Below the pieces are notes generated by a model, which saw nothing but the letters and a program-made list of their open reading frames with translations, was not told where the DNA came from and did not search any database. DNA of 64,000 nt from positions 1 through 64,000 of the forward strand of contig JAATFQ010000175.1 of the NCBI GenBank assembly GCA_015655115.1, read 5' to 3'. Source of the stretch: Sphingobacteriales bacterium. Lineage in GTDB: Bacteria; Bacteroidota; Bacteroidia; Sphingobacteriales; Sphingobacteriaceae. The position numbers were made by a program, and so were the translations under genes. This document shows, piece by piece, positions 18,031-27,407 of the stretch (position 1 is the first letter of the stretch; each line of letters starts with the position of its first letter).

Positions 18031-19923
18031 ATGACCGGAGCTAAAACTTATATATTGATTGTTCTTACCCTTTTGTCTGCTGCATGCCGGCATGGACAAG
18101 AGGTGAGAGTTATTCCTGTAGCTGATTTTTTCAGATCGCAGGATAAAGGGTCCTATGGGATTTCTCCTGATGGTAAGCTGCTGTCTTATCTGAAAGTAGA
18201 GGGGAAAAAGCAAAATCTGTTTGTCGAGGACCTGTCGACTGGTGCTGCTGTGCAAATAACACAACTCAATGAGAAAAATATAAATTATTATTTCTGGGTA
18301 AGTAATGATAAGCTGATTTATTATAAAGATAAGACTGTTGCTGAGCGTCAGTCTGATGTTTTTATGATTGATAAAGATGGTAAAAACGAGCGCAAGCTGA
18401 GCGATAATGGAAAGAGTAAGCTCAAGGTTTTAAAAGATCAGTTAATAGAGAATAAATACCTTCTTTTATCATCTAATAAAAGGGACTCTACAGTTTTTGA
18501 TATATACAGGCTGAATGTAAACACCGGGCAGATGGAAATGACGGTAAAAAATCCTGGTAATATTACAGAGTGGATCACCGATTCGCAGGGCAGGCTGCGC
18601 TTAGCTACTGCGAGTGATGGTGTAAATGAAACTTTATTATACAGGGATAAGGAGAGCGAAGCCTTCAGACCAGTAATTACTAATAATTTTAAGACCACCT
18701 TCAGGCCCATTGCACTGTCAGATACAAAGCCAGAGAATGTCTATGCGGTATCTAACGTAAACAGGGATAAGAATGCCCTGGTGGAACTGAATTGTAAGAC
18801 AGGGAAGGAAGTCCGTATATTGTTTAGCAATGATACGCTGAATGTTGTGGATGCACAGTATTCTAAAACAAAGAAGAGCATGACTTTTGTGGTATGTGAA
18901 ACCTGGAAGAAGGAAAAACATTATCTTGATTTCTCCACAAAACGATTGTATAATGAGCTGGATAAGTTACTGCCTGGTACCGAGTCGAGAATTATTGACA
19001 GGGATAAGGCCGAGCGCACTTTTATTATAAGGACCTTTACAGACAGGAATCCTGGTTCGTATTATATTTATTTTGCGGCGAAGGGACTGCTGAAGAAGCT
19101 GAGTGATTTTAATCCATCGATTAAAGAATCGGAAATGAGCAGTATGAAACCCATCACTTACACTTCCAGGGATGGCCTGGCGATCCATGGATACCTGACG
19201 CTGCCGCTCAATAAATCTCCGGAAAACCTGCCAGTAATTGTTTTGCCGCACAACGGTCCTGGCAGCAGAAATTCATGGGGTTATAATGCCGAAGTTCAGT
19301 TTCTGGCGAACAGAGGGTATGCGGTATTCCAGATGAATTATAGGGGCTCTTCCGGTTATGGCAAATCTTTCATGGCTGCAGGCTTTAGAGAGTGGGGAGG
19401 GAAAATACAGGATGACATTGACGATGGTGTAAAGTGGCTTATCGCAAGAAAAGTAGCTAATCCTAAAAAGATAGCGATATATGGAACAGGATTTGGGGGC
19501 TATATTGCTTTGAATAGCTTATATTCGAGTCCCGGAATGTATACCTGTGGTGGTTCTAATTCTGGGGTAATCAATTTATTCAGCTACTTAAAGTCTATTC
19601 CTCCATTTTTAAAAACTAATCTGCAGATGTATTACGAGATCATTGGTAATCCGGTTACACAAGTAGAATATATGCGTCAGGCATCGCCTGTATTTCATGC
19701 CTATAAGTTTAGTGTGCCTGTTTTTATAGCACAGAGTCCTAAAGATCCGCGTAGTAATGCAGGGGAGGCTATACAATTTGTAAAGGAGCTGAAAAAGAGA
19801 AATGTAAATGTTACTTATCTGGAGAAGGAAAACAATGAGTTTTCGTCCCAGGGGGAGGAAGACCGGCAGAAATTATATACCGCCCTTGAGCAATTTCTGG
19901 CCGCTAACCTATCTAAAAAATAG
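18031..19923 (+). CDS. S9 (prolyl oligopeptidase)-family lipoprotein, predicted pseudopeptidase
   Basis: Lipobox LSAAC; beta-propeller-like N-terminus; S9 alpha/beta-hydrolase domain (LPVIVLPHNGPGSR, GYAVFQMNYRGSSGYGK) but GTGFGG instead of GxSxGG. ORF track start 18013 is an in-frame TTG. Confidence 0.87.
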   Translation: MTGAKTYILIVLTLLSAACRHGQEVRVIPVADFFRSQDKGSYGISPDGKLLSYLKVEGKKQNLFVEDLSTGAAVQITQLNEKNINYYFWVSNDKLIYYKDKTVAERQSDVFMIDKDGKNERKLSDNGKSKLKVLKDQLIENKYLLLSSNKRDSTVFDIYRLNVNTGQMEMTVKNPGNITEWITDSQGRLRLATASDGVNETLLYRDKESEAFRPVITNNFKTTFRPIALSDTKPENVYAVSNVNRDKNALVELNCKTGKEVRILFSNDTLNVVDAQYSKTKKSMTFVVCETWKKEKHYLDFSTKRLYNELDKLLPGTESRIIDRDKAERTFIIRTFTDRNPGSYYIYFAAKGLLKKLSDFNPSIKESEMSSMKPITYTSRDGLAIHGYLTLPLNKSPENLPVIVLPHNGPGSRNSWGYNAEVQFLANRGYAVFQMNYRGSSGYGKSFMAAGFREWGGKIQDDIDDGVKWLIARKVANPKKIAIYGTGFGGYIALNSLYSSPGMYTCGGSNSGVINLFSYLKSIPPFLKTNLQMYYEIIGNPVTQVEYMRQASPVFHAYKFSVPVFIAQSPKDPRSNAGEAIQFVKELKKRNVNVTYLEKENNEFSSQGEEDRQKLYTALEQFLAANLSKK

Positions 19924-19934
19924 CCTTCGCCATT

Positions 19935-21602
19935 ATGATTTCAGAAAGATATAGTGGTTACCGTAAGAACTTTTCATTGATCCTGATATTTATTGTCCTG
20001 ATTTCTGTGCTCTTTATCCTTTCGCTTTTTCTGGCTTATAATTTTAGCAAGAAGTTTATAGAAAATGAGTTCGTATCCGAGAAGGTAAAAGTACTGGAAG
20101 AAAGTATTAAGCCTTATAATGATTTTTTCCAGAATAAACTTCCTGAAATTTCTTATTATAATGGGTATCTGGACTCAGCGACGACAGCGAAATTTGTAGA
20201 TACTATACTTCATGATTACCCTTTTGTTTCTAAGGTTGTTTTTTACGACTGTGAGGTGAAGAACCTAACGGTGAAAGATGGGCTGAATGCAGGTCATTTT
20301 TCCTTTGGGCCTAAGTATATTTATCAGTTTGGGGATCTTGTTCCCTTAGACTCGGTGAAGCTTTTCTCGAAAGATGATACCCGTAAGTTTAAGCGGAGGG
20401 ATGACTTCAATGAGCTGGGTATAAAGCTCATCTCTTATATTGAGACGCTGGATACAGCAAAAGTTCCCGGACAGGATGAGCTTTTTACGAACTTCAGCAA
20501 TATCAGGTCTAACAAAATCACGTATCTGAATATACCGAGGATAGAGGACCTTAAAGTGTATAAAGAAATGTTGCGGAGGCAGCTTCGCACCTCACCGGTT
20601 TATCAGCAGGACATGCTTTCTTTCCTGCTTGATCCTTATCAGATAAAAATTTTAAATACGCGCCCTTTACTATATCAAAATATAAGAATAGAGCCTTTAA
20701 CTTACGATCCGCTCAACACATCGGCCGACTATGTAGCGACGGAGATTACGCTGCCTGGTCCTTTCTCAGAATATAAGCTGTATTTCATATCGGCAAAGTC
20801 ATTTGTTGATAAAGAGATCCTGAGTTACTTTTTGCCGATAGCCATCACCATGCTTGTATTTTATAGTATTTTAGTGCTGGTTGCTTTTTTAATTTACAGA
20901 AATCTGAATATCAACCAGAAGATGTTTAAGCTGCAGTATGATTTTGTGAATAACCTTACCCATGAATTTAAAACGCCTGTAAGCGTAATAAAAATAGCCG
21001 GTAACAATATAAAGAGTGCAAGTTCGCTTACTGAGCGCGAATTAAAACTCTATGGAAAGATACTTGATGAAGAGGCCGATAAACTAAATGGGCTGATGAA
21101 TAAACTGCTGGCCTTCACGCAGATTGAAAATCAGGCAATAGAGCTCAACCAGGACGAGATCAATATAGAAGATTTTATTGAAAGTACCGTAGAGTCGCAC
21201 AAGCTCAAACATCCCGATTTTAAATTTACCTATGAAGTGTCGGGCTTCAGCACGTTTATTACCGATCCGGTATTACTGGGTAGCCTTTTTGATAACCTGG
21301 CAGAAAATGCCTATAAATATTCGCCGGCCGAGCATAAAAAACTTCATATTACGGCGCGAATGATTAAGAATAAAGTTATTTTTAGATTTGCTGATCAGGG
21401 GATAGGTATTCCCGCATCGGAGATCAATAATGTGTTTAAGAAATTTTATCGGATACAGAACCTGTATAACCAGAATGGGAGCGTAGGCTTAGGGCTTGCT
21501 TTCTGTAAGGAGCTGGTGAATTTTATGAAGGGCGAGATAACAGTAAAAAGTAAAGTAAATAAAGGGACGGAATTTAAGATCGTACTCCCTTATAATAACT
21601 AA
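19935..21602 (+). CDS. Membrane sensor histidine kinase
   Basis: Two TMs flanking a periplasmic domain; H-box FVNNLTHEFKTPVSVI; N-, G-boxes NLAENAYKYSP, GQGIGIP-like DQGIGIP, GLGLAFCKELV. Confidence 0.93.
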   Translation: MISERYSGYRKNFSLILIFIVLISVLFILSLFLAYNFSKKFIENEFVSEKVKVLEESIKPYNDFFQNKLPEISYYNGYLDSATTAKFVDTILHDYPFVSKVVFYDCEVKNLTVKDGLNAGHFSFGPKYIYQFGDLVPLDSVKLFSKDDTRKFKRRDDFNELGIKLISYIETLDTAKVPGQDELFTNFSNIRSNKITYLNIPRIEDLKVYKEMLRRQLRTSPVYQQDMLSFLLDPYQIKILNTRPLLYQNIRIEPLTYDPLNTSADYVATEITLPGPFSEYKLYFISAKSFVDKEILSYFLPIAITMLVFYSILVLVAFLIYRNLNINQKMFKLQYDFVNNLTHEFKTPVSVIKIAGNNIKSASSLTERELKLYGKILDEEADKLNGLMNKLLAFTQIENQAIELNQDEINIEDFIESTVESHKLKHPDFKFTYEVSGFSTFITDPVLLGSLFDNLAENAYKYSPAEHKKLHITARMIKNKVIFRFADQGIGIPASEINNVFKKFYRIQNLYNQNGSVGLGLAFCKELVNFMKGEITVKSKVNKGTEFKIVLPYNN

Positions 21603-21607
21603 ATGAT

Positions 21608-22297
21608 ATGTCTAAAGGAATTAAAATACTTATTGTAGAGGATGATGAAAACTTAAGGTTTTTAGTAGTGCACCGTTTGAAGTCGGAAGGGTATAGTATC
21701 ATCGAAACAGGGGATGGCGAAGAAGCTGAAAAGACTATACTTGCTGAGAAGCCGGATATAGTATTGCTGGACTGGATGCTGCCTGGTAAACAGGGGGCCG
21801 ACATTTGTGAATCTGTACGTAAGCAGGGCTTTGATAACCTGATTATCATGATGACAGCCAAGGCACAGGATGTAGATAAGATTGATGCCTACAGCTTTGG
21901 TGCATCAGATTACGTAACAAAGCCTTTCAATATGGATGTGCTCGTAGCCATGCTCGAAAGTAAGGTGAAGTTTCTGCTGAATAATGACCGCTCTGAGATC
22001 CATCGCTTTGGCGAGATGGAGCACCACCCGAATATCCATACGCTTTATCGTAACGGCAAGAAAATAGAGCTGACGATATTAGAGAACAGAATACTATTAT
22101 ACTTCCTTAGAAACCCTAATAAGGTCATTAACCGCGACGAGCTGATGCTTGAAGTATGGGGGTATAATTCGGATGTGAATACACGTACACTCGACATGCA
22201 TATAGTACGGTTGAGGAAAAAGATTGAGCTTAACCCTGATAACCCACAGTTACTGCAGACAGTGAGGGGAATAGGTTACAGGTTTAATGCCGGATAA
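21608..22297 (+). CDS. OmpR/PhoB-family response regulator
   Basis: Receiver Asp in VLLDWMLPG; winged-helix C-terminus VRLRKKIELNPDNPQLLQTVRGIGYRF. Confidence 0.94.
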   Translation: MSKGIKILIVEDDENLRFLVVHRLKSEGYSIIETGDGEEAEKTILAEKPDIVLLDWMLPGKQGADICESVRKQGFDNLIIMMTAKAQDVDKIDAYSFGASDYVTKPFNMDVLVAMLESKVKFLLNNDRSEIHRFGEMEHHPNIHTLYRNGKKIELTILENRILLYFLRNPNKVINRDELMLEVWGYNSDVNTRTLDMHIVRLRKKIELNPDNPQLLQTVRGIGYRFNAG

Positions 22298-22371
22298 GCT
22301 TACTGATATAATTGGATGAGCTCATCGATATAAAAGAATACAGTTTGTTGTTTTAAGGAAAACAAAATACT

Positions 22372-22421
22372 GATTTAAAAGAAAAGGAACTGCCGAAAGA
22401 CAGTTCCTTTTCTTTTAAATC
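22372..22421. terminator. Bidirectional terminator between convergent genes
   Basis: 21-bp perfect inverted repeat GATTTAAAAGAAAAGGAACTG / CAGTTCCTTTTCTTTTAAATC with 8-nt loop. Confidence 0.88.
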
Positions 22422-22435
22422 CCTTTAATGCTCTC

Positions 22436-23692
22436 TTAAGCCCTTTTAAGCGTAAATATGGTGATTTCTGGCAGGATGCCTACTCTGCCGGGATAACCCA
22501 AAAATCCGTATCCTACATTTACATACAGCTGTTGGTGCTGTTCCTGGTACAACCCTGCCCATTCCTTATAAATATACTGGATAGGGCTCCATTCAAAATC
22601 TTTGGTACGTACGCCAAATTGCATACCATGCGTATGCCCGCTGAACATAGCGTCTATCTGAGGGTATTTAGGCAATACCTCTGCCCGCCAATGCGAGGGA
22701 TCATGAGATAGCAATAATTTAACAGGCAGGTCATCTGTATTTTTTGTGGCAAGATCCATGCGTCCATATTTTGGAAAGCGGCCCATCCCCCAGTTTTCGA
22801 TGCCCAGGATACCTATTTCCTCACCATTTACTTTTAGGCGTCGGTGTTCATTCATTAACAGGTCCCAGCCCATCAGCTCATGGGTTTTGATCACGTCTTT
22901 AAGGTTTTTAGCTTTGGCTGGCGAAGCCTCCTTACCGAAGTGATAATCGCCATAATCATGGTTTCCTAATGAGGAGAATACCCCCAAAGGTGCTTTCACC
23001 TTTGAAAATATATCCTGATAATCGCGCATTTCTGTAGCCATATCGTTAACAATATCGCCAGTAAAAAAGATAAAATCAGGTTTTTGTGCCAGTAGCAGCT
23101 CTACCCCACCTTTAACAGCTTTGGGGTTATAAAAACTACCTGAATGTATATCAGAAATCTGTCCCATCGTAATCCCGTCAAATGCAGCAGGGAGGTTGGG
23201 CAATATCAATGTTTTTCTCCTTACCTGGTAATCGTAAGCACCGGAAGTAATGCCCCAGGTCAGAGAGGTGAGCGGTACAGCCGCTGCAACAAGTCCGGCT
23301 TTCACAATAAATGCAGACCTGCTGATCGGTTCTGCTGAAGTATGAGGTTTTTCATCAGTACCTGCTGTTGCAGTTTCAGGTTTCCTAAAGATCCTGATCA
23401 GCAATCTGCGCAGGTCGTCTACCAATAAAAAAGGCAGCATCACCATTTTACATCCCGTAAGGAGGAAAAATGCCACCAGGATAACAGCGCGCAGGGAGAG
23501 GAAAATATTAACAAATATACCAGCAAATATACCGGCGATCAGCAACAGGCTGATTGTCCAGTAAATGATAGAAAACCTTTGTTTAGCTTTGTCGCTCCAG
23601 GTTTTAAAAACGGCCAGTAAGGCTGTTAAGCAGTAATAATCAAATGCAACAATTAAAGCACATCCTGCAATAAGAAAGGGTAGTCGTCCCAT
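22436..23692 (-). CDS. Membrane-anchored metallophosphoesterase
   Basis: DIHSG, GDIVND, GNHDYG, LLSHDP, SGHTHG metallophosphatase motifs; N-terminal TMs. Confidence 0.93.
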   Translation of the reverse strand: MGRLPFLIAGCALIVAFDYYCLTALLAVFKTWSDKAKQRFSIIYWTISLLLIAGIFAGIFVNIFLSLRAVILVAFFLLTGCKMVMLPFLLVDDLRRLLIRIFRKPETATAGTDEKPHTSAEPISRSAFIVKAGLVAAAVPLTSLTWGITSGAYDYQVRRKTLILPNLPAAFDGITMGQISDIHSGSFYNPKAVKGGVELLLAQKPDFIFFTGDIVNDMATEMRDYQDIFSKVKAPLGVFSSLGNHDYGDYHFGKEASPAKAKNLKDVIKTHELMGWDLLMNEHRRLKVNGEEIGILGIENWGMGRFPKYGRMDLATKNTDDLPVKLLLSHDPSHWRAEVLPKYPQIDAMFSGHTHGMQFGVRTKDFEWSPIQYIYKEWAGLYQEQHQQLYVNVGYGFLGYPGRVGILPEITIFTLKRA

Positions 23693-23719
23693 TAATTGAT
23701 ATTAAAATTATATATTAAA

Positions 23720-25234
23720 CTAGCGGAAATCCGTCTGTTCATCATCTTCCTCATCTTCCTCATCATCAGTATTGAAAAGGCTATCGAACATATCCGAGAA
23801 GCCGAAACCGCCGTCGAGATATTTCTTGTTCAGCTGAGAGTATTCTGCCAGTCCGTGTAAAGCAAATTCCATCAACAGCAGCGTCTGGTTTGCACTTAGT
23901 TTAGGGTGGAACTTTTTGACAAGATCGTTCAGTCCGTCTACCTGCATCAGTTCTTTTTTATATTGTGCAGCGGTTAAGCTATCCGGGATATCAAGGTGGT
24001 GATCTTCAGCGAACCAGTCCAGTATTTTTTCATAAGGGCTGGCGGTTTTACTTTTTTTAGCCTTTTCCGGATCAGGGAAAAAGCGGCTGAAAAGTGTTTT
24101 TATCGCTTTGCCGATCAATGTATTAGCCACTTTGGCCGGCCCTTCCAATTCTCCTTCATAAACAAGCTCTATTTTTCCTGTTACTGCCGGAATAATGCCG
24201 GTAAGGTCGGAGAGTCTGACGAATGTGCTTTTCTCTCTGTTGATGAGCATTCTTCGTTCAGCAGAGCTGATCAGGTTTTCATAGGCAGAGATCGTCAGCC
24301 TTGCAGAAACACCCGATTTCTGGTCAATGAATTCGCTCTTGCGCGCTTCAAAGGCCACCTGTTCTATTAAGTCTTTTACCAGTCCATCCGCTTCAATAGT
24401 CGCTTTTTGTGATTCTGTTATTTTGGCTTCCTGGAAAGTTATCTTTCTGGAAATGGCAATTGTCTTTGGATAGTGGGTAAGGATCTGGCTTTCAATCCTG
24501 TCTTTTAGCGGAGTAACAATAGAGCCCCTGTTTGTATAATCTTCCGGGTTGGCGGTAAATACAAACTGTACATCCAGCGGAAGGCGTAGCTTAAACCCTC
24601 TGATCTGAATATCTTTCTCCTGCAGCATATTAAATAAAGCTACCTGGATACGTGCCTGTAAGTCGGGCAGTTCATTAATTACGAAAATACTGCGGTGAGC
24701 TCTGGGAATCAGTCCGAAATGTATTACCCTTTCATCATTGTAAGTAAGCTTTAATGTCGCTGCTTTGATAGGGTCAACATCACCAATTAAATCAGCTACA
24801 GTTACATCCGGCGTAGCCAGTTTTTCGGTATAGCGGTCCGAGCGGTGCTGCCAGCTGATAGATGTATTATCGCCATGGATTTCAATTTCACGGTGGGCAT
24901 ACCACGATATCGGGTTCAGCGGGTCGTCGAAGATCTCACTACCTGTTACGTAAGGAATGTATTCATCAAGCAAGTTTACCATTAACCTGGCGATACGTGT
25001 TTTAGCCTGTCCGCGTAAGCCGAGCAGCAGAATATTATGTCTCGATAAAATTGCTGTCTGCAGTTCTGGGATAACAGTGTCGTCATATCCCAGAATACCT
25101 TCGAAGCCCGCATCTTTATTTTGCAGTTGCTGAATAAGATTTTTGCGTAATTCGTCTTTTACAGAAAGTGAAATATAGTTTGAGGCTTTTAACTGGCCAA
25201 GAGTTTGAATGAGATTGTGCTCCATATGATTCAT
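23720..25234 (-). CDS. Magnesium-chelatase/MoxR-like AAA ATPase
   Basis: Walker A GLRGQAKT, Walker B-like IFVINELPDL, FTANPEDYTNRG. Confidence 0.87.
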   Translation of the reverse strand: MNHMEHNLIQTLGQLKASNYISLSVKDELRKNLIQQLQNKDAGFEGILGYDDTVIPELQTAILSRHNILLLGLRGQAKTRIARLMVNLLDEYIPYVTGSEIFDDPLNPISWYAHREIEIHGDNTSISWQHRSDRYTEKLATPDVTVADLIGDVDPIKAATLKLTYNDERVIHFGLIPRAHRSIFVINELPDLQARIQVALFNMLQEKDIQIRGFKLRLPLDVQFVFTANPEDYTNRGSIVTPLKDRIESQILTHYPKTIAISRKITFQEAKITESQKATIEADGLVKDLIEQVAFEARKSEFIDQKSGVSARLTISAYENLISSAERRMLINREKSTFVRLSDLTGIIPAVTGKIELVYEGELEGPAKVANTLIGKAIKTLFSRFFPDPEKAKKSKTASPYEKILDWFAEDHHLDIPDSLTAAQYKKELMQVDGLNDLVKKFHPKLSANQTLLLMEFALHGLAEYSQLNKKYLDGGFGFSDMFDSLFNTDDEEDEEDDEQTDFR

Positions 25235-25243
25235 GTGTCCGGA

Positions 25244-26341
25244 CTAGCGAACTGTTTTTCTTCTGTTTTTAATGTAATCTTCAAAGATATATTCTCCCAG
25301 GCCTGTCAGAGAGCTATAAAATGCCCTTCCACCGTTTGTTCTGGTAAAATCCCTGACAAACTGCTGTAAATATGGATCCTGGGCAATCATAAATGTAGTA
25401 ATAGGAATATTAAGGCGTTTACATTGCGCCGCCATATTCAGTGTTTTGTTGATCACTTTTCTGTCCAGCCCCATACTGTTTTTGTAATAACGCCCATTTT
25501 CTTTCAGGCAGGTAGGCTTTCCGTCGGTGATCATGAAAATCTGCTTGTTATGCGTCTTGCGGCGGCGTAGTAAATCTGCTGCAAGCTCCAGTCCTGCCAG
25601 CGTATTGGTATGGTATGGCCCTACCTGCAGATAAGGAAGATCTTTCACTGTAATCGGGTAGGCATCATTGCCAAAGGCAACGATATCTAACGTGTCTTTA
25701 GGGTAACGTGTGCTGATGAGTTCTGCAAGGGCCATAGCCACTTTCTTTGCAGGAGTAATACGATCCTCTCCATACAAGATCATAGAATGAGAGATGTCGA
25801 TCATCAGGACCGTGGAAGTCAGTGTTTTGTAGTCCTTTTCTTCCACCTCCAGATCGCGCTCCGTCAGTGTAAAGTTTCCTATACCATGGTTAATCTGTGC
25901 ATTCTGTATAGATGCGGTCATATCAATCTGATCCAGGCTGTCGCCAAAAGTGTACTCGCGGCGGTCGGCATTTTTCTCTTCTCCGATTCCGGAAATATTG
26001 CTGTTATGATTGCCTTTACCCGCTTTTTTAAGCTTGCCAAAGATTTCTTCAAGGGCCGACTTACGGATGGTTTGTTCAGTTTTGGAGGTAATATCTACCC
26101 CCCCATTATCTTTATTTTCTTTAATATAACCTTTCTCTTTAAGCTCGTCAATAAAATCGCCCATACCATATTCGCCGGTAGTGAATTTATATTGTTTATC
26201 GAGCTCGTTCATCCATGCCAGGGTTTCTCCGGCATCCCCGGCAGTATAATTTAATAACTGTGTAAACATATTCAGCATTTCATCGAACCCACCCTTAGGC
26301 AATTCGTCTGGCTGGTATTTTGAAAATTGGAATCCCCTCAT
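25244..26341 (-). CDS. VWA-domain protein paired with AAA ATPase
   Basis: MIDAS DISHS, MITDGKPT; operonic with AAA gene. Confidence 0.88.
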   Translation of the reverse strand: MRGFQFSKYQPDELPKGGFDEMLNMFTQLLNYTAGDAGETLAWMNELDKQYKFTTGEYGMGDFIDELKEKGYIKENKDNGGVDITSKTEQTIRKSALEEIFGKLKKAGKGNHNSNISGIGEEKNADRREYTFGDSLDQIDMTASIQNAQINHGIGNFTLTERDLEVEEKDYKTLTSTVLMIDISHSMILYGEDRITPAKKVAMALAELISTRYPKDTLDIVAFGNDAYPITVKDLPYLQVGPYHTNTLAGLELAADLLRRRKTHNKQIFMITDGKPTCLKENGRYYKNSMGLDRKVINKTLNMAAQCKRLNIPITTFMIAQDPYLQQFVRDFTRTNGGRAFYSSLTGLGEYIFEDYIKNRRKTVR

Positions 26342-26426
26342 GTTATTAGTCTTAACGATATACCGAAGATAAAATTTTACGGACTGAATAGTGTTACTTA
26401 CTTGTAAAAATACAAGTATAAATTAT

Positions 26427-27310
26427 TTACCGGGTTGGGCGTCCTTTGGCTAGTGCTGCTTCGGCTCGTTTAATGGCTAGTTTTTCTCTGAATTTAGCAT
26501 ATGGTGCTTTAAGCCACATTTTTAAAAGACTATCAAGGCCTCCTTTTACAGCCAGATTAAAGATGCTTTGTGTTTTTCTCAGCAGAGAAGCATCCCAGGC
26601 GCGTAAGCTTAAGGAGAACGAGCCATCCAGGTATTTCATCCAGTGCCACATGCCTGTGGGCATAAAAAGAGTGTCACCATGTTCAAGGAAGACTTCATAG
26701 CCTTCCACACCTTTTAAAGCAGGGAATTTTTCAAAGTCAGGATTTGATACATCATAATCTTCAAGCGCATACGTAGCATTTGGAATACAGTACAAGCGTT
26801 CTTTCCATTTGTTATCGAAGAGGATGATATGTTTTCTGCCACCAAAATGGGTATGGAAAAGGTGAGGCAGGTCTATATCATAATGCAGAAAGGTAACGGA
26901 GTTGGAACCTCCGAAAAACATTGCCGGCATGCTCTCTATAAATCCACCCATGAGATCTTTTGGCAATACAATGTCGTTGATCAGATTGTGACGTGTTTAA
27001 AAAGGTTAAAGAAAAATATCCGGAGCTCTGTCGGCTGGGTTTTAATCAGGTCGAGGTATTCACCCAGGCGCATGTGTGTAACGGCAGAATTAATAGGTTT
27101 GGAGGGGTCTGCCTTTGCATTGTCGTACAAGGGTACTTCCAGCTGTCCGCCAATTTCTTTCAGATATTCAGTGGTCCATTTTTCGCGGGCAGGCCATGTT
27201 TTTGTCAGGCCTTTGATGACTAATGGCCTTCTGCGGTCTAAATAGTTCTTTTTAAAGTCTGCAGGACTGATGTTCTCAACGGTATCTACCGGCTTTAGTA
27301 TAAAGCTCAT
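26427..27310 (-). pseudogene. Cupin_8/JmjC-like protein, apparent 1-nt frameshift (ORFs 26981..27310 and 26427..26966)
   Basis: Two ORFs together align along the full length of the paralogue at 27408..28289; -1 frame change near 26984-26995. Confidence 0.75.
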
Positions 27311-27407
27311 AAAGGTATGTTCATCTTGTTAGCCAACAAAAGTGTAAAATATTTATTGCTTATTTACAAAATATTGGGCCCGGCAGATGTGATCAGCTAT
27401 AACATTA

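Noticed and set aside
25787-26254. 155-aa ORF antisense to the VWA gene
   Set aside because: Opposite a gene with intact MIDAS motifs; no independent support.
26981-27000. Programmed -1 ribosomal frameshift at CTTTTTAAAC in the split cupin_8 gene
   Set aside because: The heptamer is in the wrong phase (zero frame CTT TTT AAA CAC). A -1 slip there immediately reads TAA, so slippage at this site cannot join the two ORFs.
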